Part shown: positions 34,637 to 45,500 of the stretch, one piece after another | How the letters are laid out: each line of letters begins with the position of its first letter | How positions within the stretch are numbered: the first letter of the stretch is position 1 | Assembly: GCF_905475395.1 (NCBI RefSeq) | Contig: NC_058338.1 | Span: forward strand, 94,907,435 to 94,971,434 | DNA from: Chrysoperla carnea | Taxonomy: Eukaryota; Arthropoda; Insecta; Neuroptera; Chrysopidae | DNA: 64,000 bases | Direction: 5' to 3' | Notes under the pieces: generated by a model | Told to the model about the DNA's origin: nothing | Database searches by the model: none | What the model saw: only the letters and a program-made list of their open reading frames with translations | Program-made: the position numbers and the translations under genes

Positions 34637-35130
34637 AACAAGTGAAAATAACCAATTGACTGAGTTAATTGTTGAAATACCATGTGTAGACAGTATTGAT
34701 TACTCTATCACATTATATATTCCCATATAATACATACTATGCGCCCTTAAATTTGCGCCCTCACGGGTAAACAATGATGTTTACGAAAAAATGTTTCAAA
34801 CAAAAGTTGTTTAAGGAACATTTTACATTTAAATTTTTGTTCTATCTCTAACGGTTTAAAAGATGGGTCCTATGAACCCAAGACCCAATTGAACTATGTT
34901 GCTCCTTTACAAACTCGACCTCATTTTTTACGTCCTAAGTACGCTGTAAGAATTTCAGCTTGATTTCTTTTTTCGTTTTTGAGTTATCGAGTAACCGAAA
35001 ATGGACTAATTAGTTGATTCTATGAACACCTATACCAAAATTTTGTTCGTAACGTCAATATTTTTAAGCGTTACAAACTTGGGACTAAACTTAGTATACC
35101 TTGATATATATTACATATATACATTGTATA
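34637..35130 (+). mobile_element. family A dispersed element, copy 5
   Basis: Same block order as the other copies but with small deletions, and one mismatch in the GGGTCC/GGACCC stem. It ends ATATATACATTGTATA. Confidence 0.8.
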
Positions 35131-35559
35131 AAATCTAATTATTTGTTGATCAAACAATGTTTCCCTTCCCCCAAAGGGAAGCTTATCCCCTTTTTTCCTG
35201 AATTAAGTGAAGTTAAGACAAAGTTGTCGAAAAAATCGTACCAATCAGTACAAAATAAGTTAGGTAATTTTGAAGGTATATAGGAAATTTTCTCGTAGTT
35301 TTATCTACTTTGCAAATTGATAGAAGGATACTTTCCCTTTAAGATAACAACGGAAGTTTTCTTGTAAGGAGGAAGGAAGTCTCAAAAGACTTTTTTAGTT
35401 CATTTGGCTAATTTGATATTTTACTTTCTATTTTTCGAATCTAATTATATGAAATAGAATCTTGAATCTATAAGTTTCGATCTTTAAAGGAAAAATTTTG
35501 ATATAGTAAACAAAAAAGAAGCAGATTCTTTTACAAGGAAAATATTATTCCAAACGTTT

Positions 35560-36215
35560 CAGTTCTCTAAGTTTAATTGAGTTAAATTAAGTTCGAGCTT
35601 ACATCGAAACATAGAAGTCTATGAAAGTCAAATATGACAGTTTATTGAAGATTTCCGAGCTCTTTAGTAAGAAAATGACAATTTTCTGCATTGTTTGAAT
35701 TTTTGAATGAATTTTTCGATTTGTTCACTTCCAAATTTCTCCCATTTTAATCAGCAGTAAAATTCTTTTTGGCTTTCTCGGCAACAGAAACAATAAAATT
35801 AGACATTCAAATATCTATGTCGTCACCTCTGTCTTTTAGTCAGTTCTCTAAGTTTAATTAAGTTAAATTAAGATTCATCTTACATCGAAACATGGAATCC
35901 TATGAAAGTCAAATACAACCATTTATTGAAGTTTTCCGAGTGTTTCAGTAAGAAAATATGACAATTTTCCGCATTTTAGAAGTTTTCGCCGATAGAAAAT
36001 AAGACAGAGAGAATGAAATACCTTGAGCGCGTAGAAAATAAGGTCAATGATTGCCGAGTAAGATTAAAGGATCGAAAAATGAATTTTTCGGTTTTTTCAC
36101 TTCCAAATTTCTACCCATTTTAATCAGTAGTGAAATTCTTTTTAGTTTTCTCGGAGACAGTAACAATAGAATTAGACATTGAAATGTGTCATCTCTTTTA
36201 AACTGTCTTTTAGTA
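35560..36215. repeat. two-unit direct duplication (~280 and ~370 bp)
   Basis: Both units begin CAGTTCTCTAAGTTTAATT, share CATCGAAACAT..AATC/GTCTATGAAAGTC, TTTTTCACTTCCAAATTTCT and CATTTTAATCAG, and end CTGTCTTTTAG. The second unit has about 90 extra bases in the middle. No recognisable coding content. Confidence 0.7.
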
Positions 36216-36629
36216 GAGATTCTTTCGACTAAACCATGACTCAAAAAATGTTGAAGAAAGTATAACATCAATCGTCTTTTGAAAATATTATATTAATCTC
36301 ATAAACACTTTGTTGACTTACGATTTCGACCGACGTTAGACAGTTTGTCGTCGGCGTCATTGGAAAGTTTTTAAGACGTTTTATTATTCAGTATATATTT
36401 ATAAAAAAGAGGTTGCTAATTTTAAAATGAACTCTGTTCAAAACTTTGCACCTAATTTTATTTATTATTTTAAATTAAAATAAAAAAAGTACAGCATCTT
36501 AAGAGTCATTAAAATTTTAAAAAAATATCATTTTTAATATAGGTTTAGGGTTTTACATTCAGAGTGTCCGAAAAAAAAAGTTTTCTTTATTTGAAAAAGT
36601 ATTTCATACTATTTTGTGTTATTTATGAT

Positions 36630-37420
36630 AACAGGCAAATGGTAAGCGCAGCTTCTCTGTACAGCGCAATATAAATAACTAGCTCGAACCGTGGGTGGCT
36701 AAAATCAACAAACAACAAATTTCGTAGAAAAGTCGGGAAAAAATCAAAAGTACTTAAATAAATATTAGGAGAACATGTATTAAAAATGGCAATAAGGTTC
36801 GGTAGTGAAAAATAAATTATGAAATTTGAAAAAAGTTAAAATTTATGTAAAAATATTCTAATTTCGAATCATAAAAACACATTTTTCTTTTATTAAAATT
36901 TAAAATCATAATTTTTAAACTGTGTAACACGTGACCTAAAACGCGGGCAAGCCTTGATGTGATGTCATATCGGTATGAACCATAGACCATCAGTTAGTTT
37001 AGTGTAAACAGCTGGGTATAATATATCCATAGGTAATAAATATTTATATTTATTATAATTAGTTGTCTATGAATATATCTGTCAAACTTATTTGTGTTAT
37101 TTCGTATAATGATACCGATAATACGTCACCAAATTAGATGCCCGAGTTTTTGACAGTTTAAAAAAGGTTTAAAATTTTATTTGAGTTTTTGGCAAGAAAG
37201 CGTGTGTATTTTTCCGAAATAAATTTTTTGTGGCTTTTTATTAGCAAAATCAACATTTTAAAGTTACTTTTTCAAATAAAGTAGAATACCCTTATTATAT
37301 GTCTAGAATATTAGGAGAGCATCTTTAAAAACTAAAATGTTTGCTTAATAAACTTATTATTTAAATTTATGACATTTTTAGACTGTGAGTATATTTTTCG
37401 TCAAACCTAGAAATAATAAG
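36630..37420. repeat. dispersed repeat, copy 1 (related to 56830-57600)
   Basis: Blocks CCGTGGGTGGCTAAAATCAA, AACAACAAATTTCGTAGAAA, ATTAGGAGAACATGTATTAA, TCTAGAATATTAGGAGAGC and AATAAACTTATTATTTAAAT recur in the same order at 56830-57600. At that second site a Helitron has landed between them. Confidence 0.65.
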
Positions 37421-37731
37421 CTTGAAAATGAGGGGTTAATGATGGAATTTGATAATGGAATAAGGAAGATAAGGGTAGGAAAGAAAAAAAAACTTGCTAG
37501 AGTAGCAAATATATAAGATTTCAAAGATATATCATTGTCAAGTTTAAAGTTAGTGCACTCTAAATGGAAAACTCTATCCTAAATCCAATTTTTGTATTTA
37601 CTATGACAAATTTACTCATTAAATTTTTTTTTGTTTTTATTCTAAATACTTTTTCTAAATTAAATAGAGTGTACTTTATATACTTATAGTGGAGAGCCGT
37701 TAGATTTTTAAAAATGATAACGGGAATCCAT

Positions 37732-38676
37732 AGAAGAATGAATTCTAAGCAAAAAAAGTCATTTAAGTATATTTCGAAAAGTCAATACTTTTCGAGCTGT
37801 TGGCGATTGAAATTCGGAGTATTTAACGTCAAATAACTGACAAATTTGAAGTTTTTTGAAGAAAGTAGATGGTACACTTTTTAAAGTACTACGAAAAACC
37901 ATTAAAATGGAAAAGTTTCAAGTCATTTTTTTATACCTTTCTTTTTATGTTATATTCAGCACAAAAACTGATGAATTTCCCACGGGAACTAAAATTTATG
38001 CTTGCCGCTTTTCAATTAACTTTATTTAGGTACTGGCAACATGCTCAAAAAGTTCTAACAATTTCGGATATAAATTTTTATAAATATTGCAATTTAAATG
38101 CAAAAAAATTTTTTCGAAAAAAACAAAAAAAATTTTATATCGTTAGATAACTCGAAAACAAATAAATTTAGAGAAAAAAGTTTAGGAGGTTAAATATTTT
38201 TCTGAAAAAAGCTAAATTTTTCCCTCAAAACTTTTTTCTGTAACTTTATTATTTATCGAGTTATCTAACGAAAAAGAAATTTTTTTTTTGAAATTTCGAA
38301 CAATTTTTTTGCATTTAAATTGCAATATTTCAAAAAAATATATATCTGAAACTGCTAGAACTTTTTGAGCATGTTGCCAGTATCTAAATAAAGTTAATTG
38401 GAATGCGTTTAGTTCCAGTTGTAAGTTCATCAGTTTTTGTAATAAATAAAACATAAAAAGAAAGATCTGAAAAACTTTGTTTACATTATAACTCCAATTT
38501 TCATGCATTTTATAGTATTTTAAAGAGTGTATGATAAATTTTTTTCAAAAAACTTCAAATTTGCCAGTTATTTGATGTTAAATATTCCGAATTTCAAGCG
38601 CCAACAACTCGGAAAGTATTGACTTTTCGAAATATACTTAAATGACTTTTTTTGCTTAGAATTCATCCTTCTATCG
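37732..38676. repeat. 945 bp long inverted repeat
   Basis: GAAGAATGAATTCTAAGC on the left is mirrored by GCTTAGAATTCATCCTTC on the right. Pairing persists through AAGTATATTTCGAAAAGTCA, AATTAACTTTATTTAGGTAC, TGGCAACATGCTCAAAAAGT and ATCGTTAGATAACTCG to a centre near 38204. Similar open frames of 93 codons (plus, 37869) and 98 codons (minus, 38508) in the two arms mirror each other because of the symmetry; they resemble no protein I know. Confidence 0.88.
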
Positions 38677-39233
38677 ATTGGGTAAAATTTTTGCTTTTAA
38701 ATTCTTTAAGTAAGCTTTAAACAATGCAGTCGAACAGTTTTTATAAAGATTCATTGACTATCCTTGGATGTCGAGTTTTTAACATATTTATACCTTACGG
38801 ATCTCTGTTATTACTCTATTTTAAAAATCTATTTGAATTCAATTTTTGTTTCTAAAAATAATGGAAATTCTTCAATAATTCTTTTTCTGCACCTGAATTT
38901 CAAACATTACCGTCAATTAAACGAAGAAATAAATATTTTTGGCAATATATTCGTTGAATTTTATTGATAATAAATTCTTATGAAAATTTGTTGGAAAAAC
39001 CCAAATTATATTTATATTAGTTTTTCTCTCCTAACCGCACATAAACTGTCCCACATTTCTTTAAATACACCACTAATAATTCTGAAATTTTAATAATTTT
39101 CATAGTTCGAATTGGGCTAATCATTTTAGAAATCTAATTTTGAAAAGGGAAATTATAGTCTGCGTATAGAAATTCTTGTGTCCAAAATGGACAAAATGAT
39201 AATTGGGATTTTGAACCGAATTTCTCTTGGACA

Positions 39234-39597
39234 AAAATGTAAAGATCATATACAAGTTTTATAACAAAACTGTTTTCATTTTTGATTTTTTCATGATAGT
39301 TTTAAAGTTACATACAGTTTTAAAAGAACTTTTCAAAAGAGAAACGAAAACACCTGACAAAAAAAATTTTCGTAAAACATCGTTGTGACGTAATAATGTT
39401 AAGTGAATAGTATTGACTGTATACAATTATTAATTAACATTATGACGTTACGCGATCTTTTACGAACATTTTTTTGTCGGACGTTTTCGTTTCTCTTTTG
39501 AAAAGTTCTTTTAAAATTGTCTGTAACTTTAAAATTATCATGAAAAAAATAAAAAATAAAAACAGTTTTGTTATATATAATCTTACCATTTTTCTCA
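39234..39597. repeat. ~360 bp inverted repeat
   Basis: ACAAAACTGTTTTCATTTTT...AAGAACTTTTCAAAAGAGAA...ACGTAATAATGTTAA on the left pairs with TTAACATTATGACGT...TTCTCTTTTGAAAAGTTCTT...ACAGTTTTGTTATATATAAT on the right. Arms about 170 bp. Open frames within it are non-coding. Confidence 0.8.
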
Positions 39598-40819
39598 AAA
39601 AAAAAAAAAAATTTTTCCAATTTTATTTTGCGTAATAACTTTTTCTAAAATAATAAAATAACAGCGTTATTTAACATTTTTTATACGCTTAATACGCAAA
39701 TAATAAGACAAAAAATTAAAAACAAACTAATTTATTCTGTACAAAATTTAGTTACTTTTCGCTAAAACGTAAATTCGCCCACTTTTATAACTCGCTTAAA
39801 AGCTTAAATATTCCCTGAAAATATATGATAAATTGTAATTATTTTTTTTTACGTTTAAAATAAATACCTAAAATAAACGTTTAAATCCTTGAAATTTATT
39901 ATAAATTTTTCAATCGTTTGTTCCTGTATAAAAACAAAAACATTGGACACTCAAAAAAATGTCGCTTGTATCAATAATAAACGGTTTTTCTCAAGAAAAA
40001 AAATGCGTTATTTTTGATGGAATAATACACGAGCCAAGCGCAAGCATTTTGTAGAAACACGTGGCAATTTTTAAGTTTGTTTATATTATAAATTAGACGA
40101 TCCGTAGATAAAAATTCAACAAAAATAATGAAATAATTTCCAGTTTTGTTAAATTTTTTAAAAACATTTTTTCGTAAAAACTAAGGAAAAATTTTGATTA
40201 TTTTTTTTGTGAAAAACTCAATTTTGAACCAAAATAACGAAATTCGGATTTATTTTAGCATATAAATTTGAGCTGGCTGTTTTAAAATTGAGCTTTGTGA
40301 AGCTGACGCCCTTGGAATCATAATTCAGAATAGATTTTAGCCTGTGAAAGCTAAAGTTTTCATGAAAATAAGAGAAACCAATTTTAATCCGAATTTTCAA
40401 TGATATTTTCTCTTTATCTATACCCTTCTGCTGAGAACTCTCTGCTGAAAGCAAAGATATCTTTCTGTGTTGAAAGCAAATTAAAGTATGCAAAGCTCTT
40501 ACGAGTTTAGAAACAGCGCAAACAGCCATTTCTCAGCCAGGATTATTCCCAAGATGAGTGGGGTCAAAGTTTCGTTCTCAAATATTCTAAATCTTACTCT
40601 TTGTAGGCTTCTACAGATGCAAATGACATGGATAGAGTTTTCAATGACGTCCATACATGCTGTGCATTTGAGATCCTCTGAGATCCCCAAATTATGAAAT
40701 TATGACTATCCTTCTCAACTGTATCCTGATCAGTTTCAACAGTGTAAGCCGTCCCAGAAATCCGAGTAATGATTGGCTTTCGTTACAACTTTCTGATTTG
40801 TTAAATTACAGAGAAATCT

Positions 40820-41775
40820 GATATAAAAATGGTAACCGCAGACGATAAGGACGCAACAAAAAATCCCTTTCGTGCCAATGAGTCTTTTACCTACTTCTCC
40901 TTCATGCTGTAGAGACTTGATACCCAGACCAGACTCTGTGTTATTGATTTCTCAACGTCTAGGGACTCAATTCTCCAAGCATTTATAGAATATCCTCGGT
41001 TGGAATCTAAAATCGTCAATCGTTCAAAGTGCTGTACGATTGTTTAAGAGAAATGCTGATATGTACTTCACTTTAATCTTTCGTGTTACAGGAATTTGAT
41101 AAGCACTTGGCTAAGCCAAATGGCGTTGTATTTTATATGGACGGATCTAAATTAGACAGGAAAATAGGTTTTTGGGTTTAATCTGAAAATAAAGATTTAC
41201 AGCTCTCATTCGGGCTGTTGGATCACTGTATTTTGTATATAAAGCGGAAGTGATGACTTACAGCGAAATCTTCTTCGACAGTCAAGTAGCGCTAAAATTG
41301 TGAAGTCGCTTGCTGGAAATGACACAAAGTTGTCGGACACAAGCATCCATAGGCATCCGGGAGTTCCATGTGTGAAGTGCAAACTGCTCCTAAATGAGGA
41401 TATCTTAAGAAAGGCCAATCTTAGATGGGGGAAGGAACACACTTGTGATACTCCAAGACAGATATGGTCTGAATACTATCGTAGGAGTTCCGAAGGTCTT
41501 ATATCGTTCAAAGAGCCTTTATAACCAAAATCTTTGCGGCTATTACAGGACACTGGCTAAGCGGCAGGCACGCTGATCGGCTGGGCTTACGAGAGGTTAA
41601 GGAAACCATGTCCGTCTTTAAGAACTTCTCCAGTCTTAAGTCTGTCGATGTCAAAGCATTCTTGCTGTTATTAAAAAAATAGTGGCCAGGAATGAGACAA
41701 CCCTTTTTCGGTATTTCAACGGACTCTATGGGCAAAGTGTGTCCCACCCCAGGACAACCACTCTAACCTAACATG
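40820..41775 (+). pseudogene. non-LTR retrotransposon relic, RNase H / C-terminal ORF2
   Basis: Broken plus-strand frames include FDKHLAKPNGVVFYMDGSKL (RNase H start; canonical FYTDGSK) and NEDILRKANLRW followed by CDTPRQIWSEYYRRSSEGL. Next come ITGHWLSGRHADRLGLREVK and ELSS-like SLKSVDVKAFLLLLKK, then STDSMGKVCPTPGQPL. This block order is typical of insect Jockey/I-group element C-termini. Several stops and frame changes. It ends with a CTAACCTAAC tract. Confidence 0.75.
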
Positions 41776-41956
41776 TTAAAGATCTAGACACCTCCTTTGT
41801 ATTGTGGCCATGTTCGCCACTTAACTAATTGTATATAATAATATTTATATTTATAATGTTTTGATTTCTTTTCTTATTATACAGCTGTTTTTGACGTTTT
41901 CTCTCTGTTTTTTGTTTTGTTTGTAATATGTTAATTAAAAATCATTGAATTCATAT

Positions 41957-41997
41957 ACATACATACATACATACATACATACATACACTGACTTAAG
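41957..41997. repeat. (CATA)n microsatellite
   Basis: About ten uninterrupted ACAT units, about 400 bp upstream of the LRRC20-like first exon 1a. Confidence 0.95.
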
Positions 41998-42407
41998 TAT
42001 AGTAAGTAGGTATATGAGTTTGTTTGAAATCATTAAGTAACATTAAGAGTGGGGGCAGATGCGAACGATTCATACCACATTTACAACAAACGAACAAAGG
42101 CAAATGGAAATCTATATAAGTCATAAGCAATATACATTTAAAAATTATTTTGTTGAAAATCACAAAAGCACAATCAACATATCTCTGTTTTAGTGCGAAT
42201 ATGTTCGAGGTGTTTTACAAACACTAACCAACCGCTCTTTTAACTCCAAATTAGTCAAATTATTAAAATTTACAATATTTATTTTTAAGTATTGTTTAGT
42301 TATTTTGGGAATCAAACCAAACGAATTTATTTAGAACTTTTATTTATAATTTTTTGTGTGAAGTGTTTTTTTTTTAAGTGAGCTTTAATTTAAAAAACGC
42401 AACAAAG

Positions 42408-42570
42408 ATGAGACCTCCAGCGCAATATGGTGAAGACATTACAACAGCACAAGATGCTGAGGATGCCGCACAAACATTGGGTCCAATGATGATATGTACA
42501 CGTTTAGCTGGACGTGCGATTATCCGTGTTGTTGGACGGTGTAATGATGCACAAGAGAATGAGAATTTAG
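42408..42570 (+). CDS. LRRC20: LRRC20-like alternative first exon 1a
   Basis: The start AACAAAGATGA is a good initiation context. It encodes a 54-residue leader: MRPPAQYGEDITTAQDAEDA..., then GRAIIRVVGRCNDAQENENL. It ends TTTAG|gtatgt in phase 1. The last ~20 residues resemble the whole of exons 1b and 1c, while the first ~34 are unique to this form. Confidence 0.75.
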
Positions 42571-45500
42571 GTATGTTTTCAGTTTTTTTTTTTAAAGTTC
42601 GAAAAAAAGTTCTGAATTTTTTTGTGTTTTTATGCAAATAATTTTTTATTATGCTTAACCAGTTGCATAGTTTAAGACTTATACATACTTTTTTTGGGAA
42701 AATCTTTTGTGTAATGTTTAAAAATAAATGCAAAAAATTAAATAAATTTACTTGCATGTTTGTCCGTTAATGTGATTAATTTTAATTTTATTAATTTAAT
42801 GTAAAGTGAACGGTGTTAAGGATGTACAATCGCCAGGGAAATTTTGGATAAAAAGCTTGATGTTTTTTTATATAAAAACTTTCACTAAATTTAAATAAAT
42901 ACTGAAAATTTTAGAGGTGGGGGGCAGGGTGCACGATTATTTAAATAAATAAATGACTTCAAAAAGTAGGCATATTTAACATTGGTTTTATGGGAAAACG
43001 GGGAAAATGATAGATGGATGATATTTTTTCATAGATTTCTCCAAAACTAGTCGGTGGAAATTAAAAAAAAAAAAAAAAAACAAAACAAAAAAAAAGGGTT
43101 GTGACGGACTAATTTAGATGTATGAGCACGGGAAACAAATTTAAAAAAATATATATTTTTTCAATTTTGATGGTGAATTCTGTTATAATTTGACGATATA
43201 AGACGAAAAGTAAGAATAAAATTTTTCGATATCTGGGATCATTTTCAAAATAGCGAAAGTTGGAAATTTTGTTTGATTATTTAGCTTTCAATATTTAAAA
43301 AAACCAAGGTAAATATCGAAAAATTTTATTTTTATTTGTCGTCTACATTCATGAAGTTATAAAAAAATTCATCATCAAAGTTGAAAATAAGATAAAAATA
43401 ATTTTAACCACACATTTGTTTTTTTTTTAACAAATCACTAAAATATCAGAGCTTGATTTTCTAGCAAAAGCTTTTCTAGCGTATTTTTGATTCCAGTATT
43501 TTAGTTTTCTTATATAGTATTTTAGTATTTTTATTCGTTACCTTGTGAAGAATCATAATTTAATATCATATTTTCAAAATATGCATTGAGTCAAATTTAT
43601 TGAACAAAATCAATATTGATGATATAATTGATGAAAACGACATGTTTAAAATGTAGATAGTAATTTTATTGGTATTATTACATTGTGACAATAAAATTTT
43701 TATGAAAGATATAAGTTTGTATTTTTTAATCGAAAAAAGAAGGGAACGGACGTGTAAAAAAGGGCCTCCAAATTGATGGTTGCCTAGGGCCCCATTCAGG
43801 GTTAATCCGGCCCTGATATTTTGACTTTTCTCAACGATACTTCGAAATTCCTTCCATAAAAAGCATAAAATTATAAAAAAAATTTTAGGATTTATACGTC
43901 TAGATTCAGAAGCGGATCTAGATATAAATTTAAAAAAAAACGGAGGAATGAAGAGTCATGCAGACAACACTATCTAGTAGACCTGGATTTCACTCACGCC
44001 ATTCTTGCATCTCTATGTAAGATTTGAATGTGGGGAAGGGGTCACGAACCCCCAAGACTCAAAAACTAATGATTTTTGTTGAATTTTTTCTAATTATTCT
44101 ATAACAAATTCATTATCTTTACTAACTTTTATGAATTCGTCGTAAAACATCGTAACTCGAATACGTTTCAATATTTTTCGCATTTGAGTCAATAGTAAAC
44201 TACGATAGTTCAAAGTCCTTTGATCATAATAAATACAGTTTTGGGTCCTATTGCGGGGCTCAATTTTAAAATATTTCATTTTAAAATTGTGATTTTTATT
44301 ACAGTACTTTATGGGAGAACTCACAATAATGTTAATTGTACACAAAATTAATCGGTGATTGAACTTGAAAAAAGTTTTCATCATGAAGAAAATTTATCAC
44401 AGATTTTGTTTATGAAAAAAAAATAAACATTACCTTACGGCATTTTCCAAAAAGAAAACATTAAAAAAACTTTGGTTTTTGACGCTTTTACGATATTTTT
44501 AGAGCATTTTATTGCATTTACATCATACAAATTGCCCAGCTAAAACGCCTGGGTCTAGAAGCATGAAATTTTGCACAAACATTCCTTAAATGACGTAAGT
44601 GTGCACTACGAAAGGATTTTTGGAAATGCATCCCCTAATGGATTAAAATGAGTGTTGAAAGTATGTTTTGTAAAACTTAGTCAATTTTTAAGTTGGGTAT
44701 GGATATGGGGTATGGGTATGGAGGTTAGCGGGCCATGCTTGAGCATCGGGCCTCGAAGCAATGGTTCAGAGCACCTAGCCAAATAGACCCTTGTACTCTA
44801 TCCCCGCTATGCTTTTCAGTGGCTATTATAACCAACTGATGTACTGAAACCCAGGATTTGCCTAGCGCTGAGTTTCCTAATTTCTTCTGGTTCGACTATG
44901 GCCGGAATATACCATTTCCTTCGCTGCTGTATGAGCGCCGGGCAGTAACAGAGAAAGTGGATCAATGTTTCGTCTGAATTTTCTCCGCATCTGTCACACG
45001 CGGGAGATTGTCTTTTTCCAATCTAATGTTGGAACTTGTTCAGGTTATCATGCCCTGTGAGTAACTCTACGATGACTCTAATATCAACTCTGTTTAGTTT
45101 CAAGATCTCCTCGGCTCTGTTACCGAGCGAGTATCCTTCACCCAACAGGCTTTTGGCGAATCGCCCTCCCTCGTAGCTGGTCCATGCCTTTAATTGTTGG
45201 TTTTTCAGATTATCTCCTAATCTGTTAAGACCTTCTTGGTATGGCATCCTCGCAAGCTTTTCTTGAGTGGGAGCCATGGTGGTTCCCAGTTTGGCCAGCT
45301 TGTCTGCTCTCTCATTACCGTTCCAATCAGAGTGTCCAGAGTTTTTAAGTTACAAATTTAAAAAATAATATATGTGCTCTTGATCTGAGAAAATAGTGTA
45401 CTGTAACACTTTTTCATGAAAATTCATTCTTTAAGGGGGGGGGGGGTTCTTTTATCTCCTATTAATAGGAGATAAAAGCTTTTATTAAACTCCGCCAATT

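Larger units (their letters stand above)
25504..42407. other. 17 kb intergenic region, repeats only
   Basis: Between the TTLL start and the first exon of the LRRC20-like gene I find only the repeats and transposon relics listed separately. Stretches such as 26630-26770, 27000-27930, 31570-32890, 33780-34630, 35140-35550, 38680-39230 and 39600-40800 show nothing I can name. Confidence 0.5.

Noticed and set aside
37869..38508. Pair of related small protein genes on opposite strands
   Set aside because: Their similarity is explained by the inverted repeat; composition is intron-like and no family matches.
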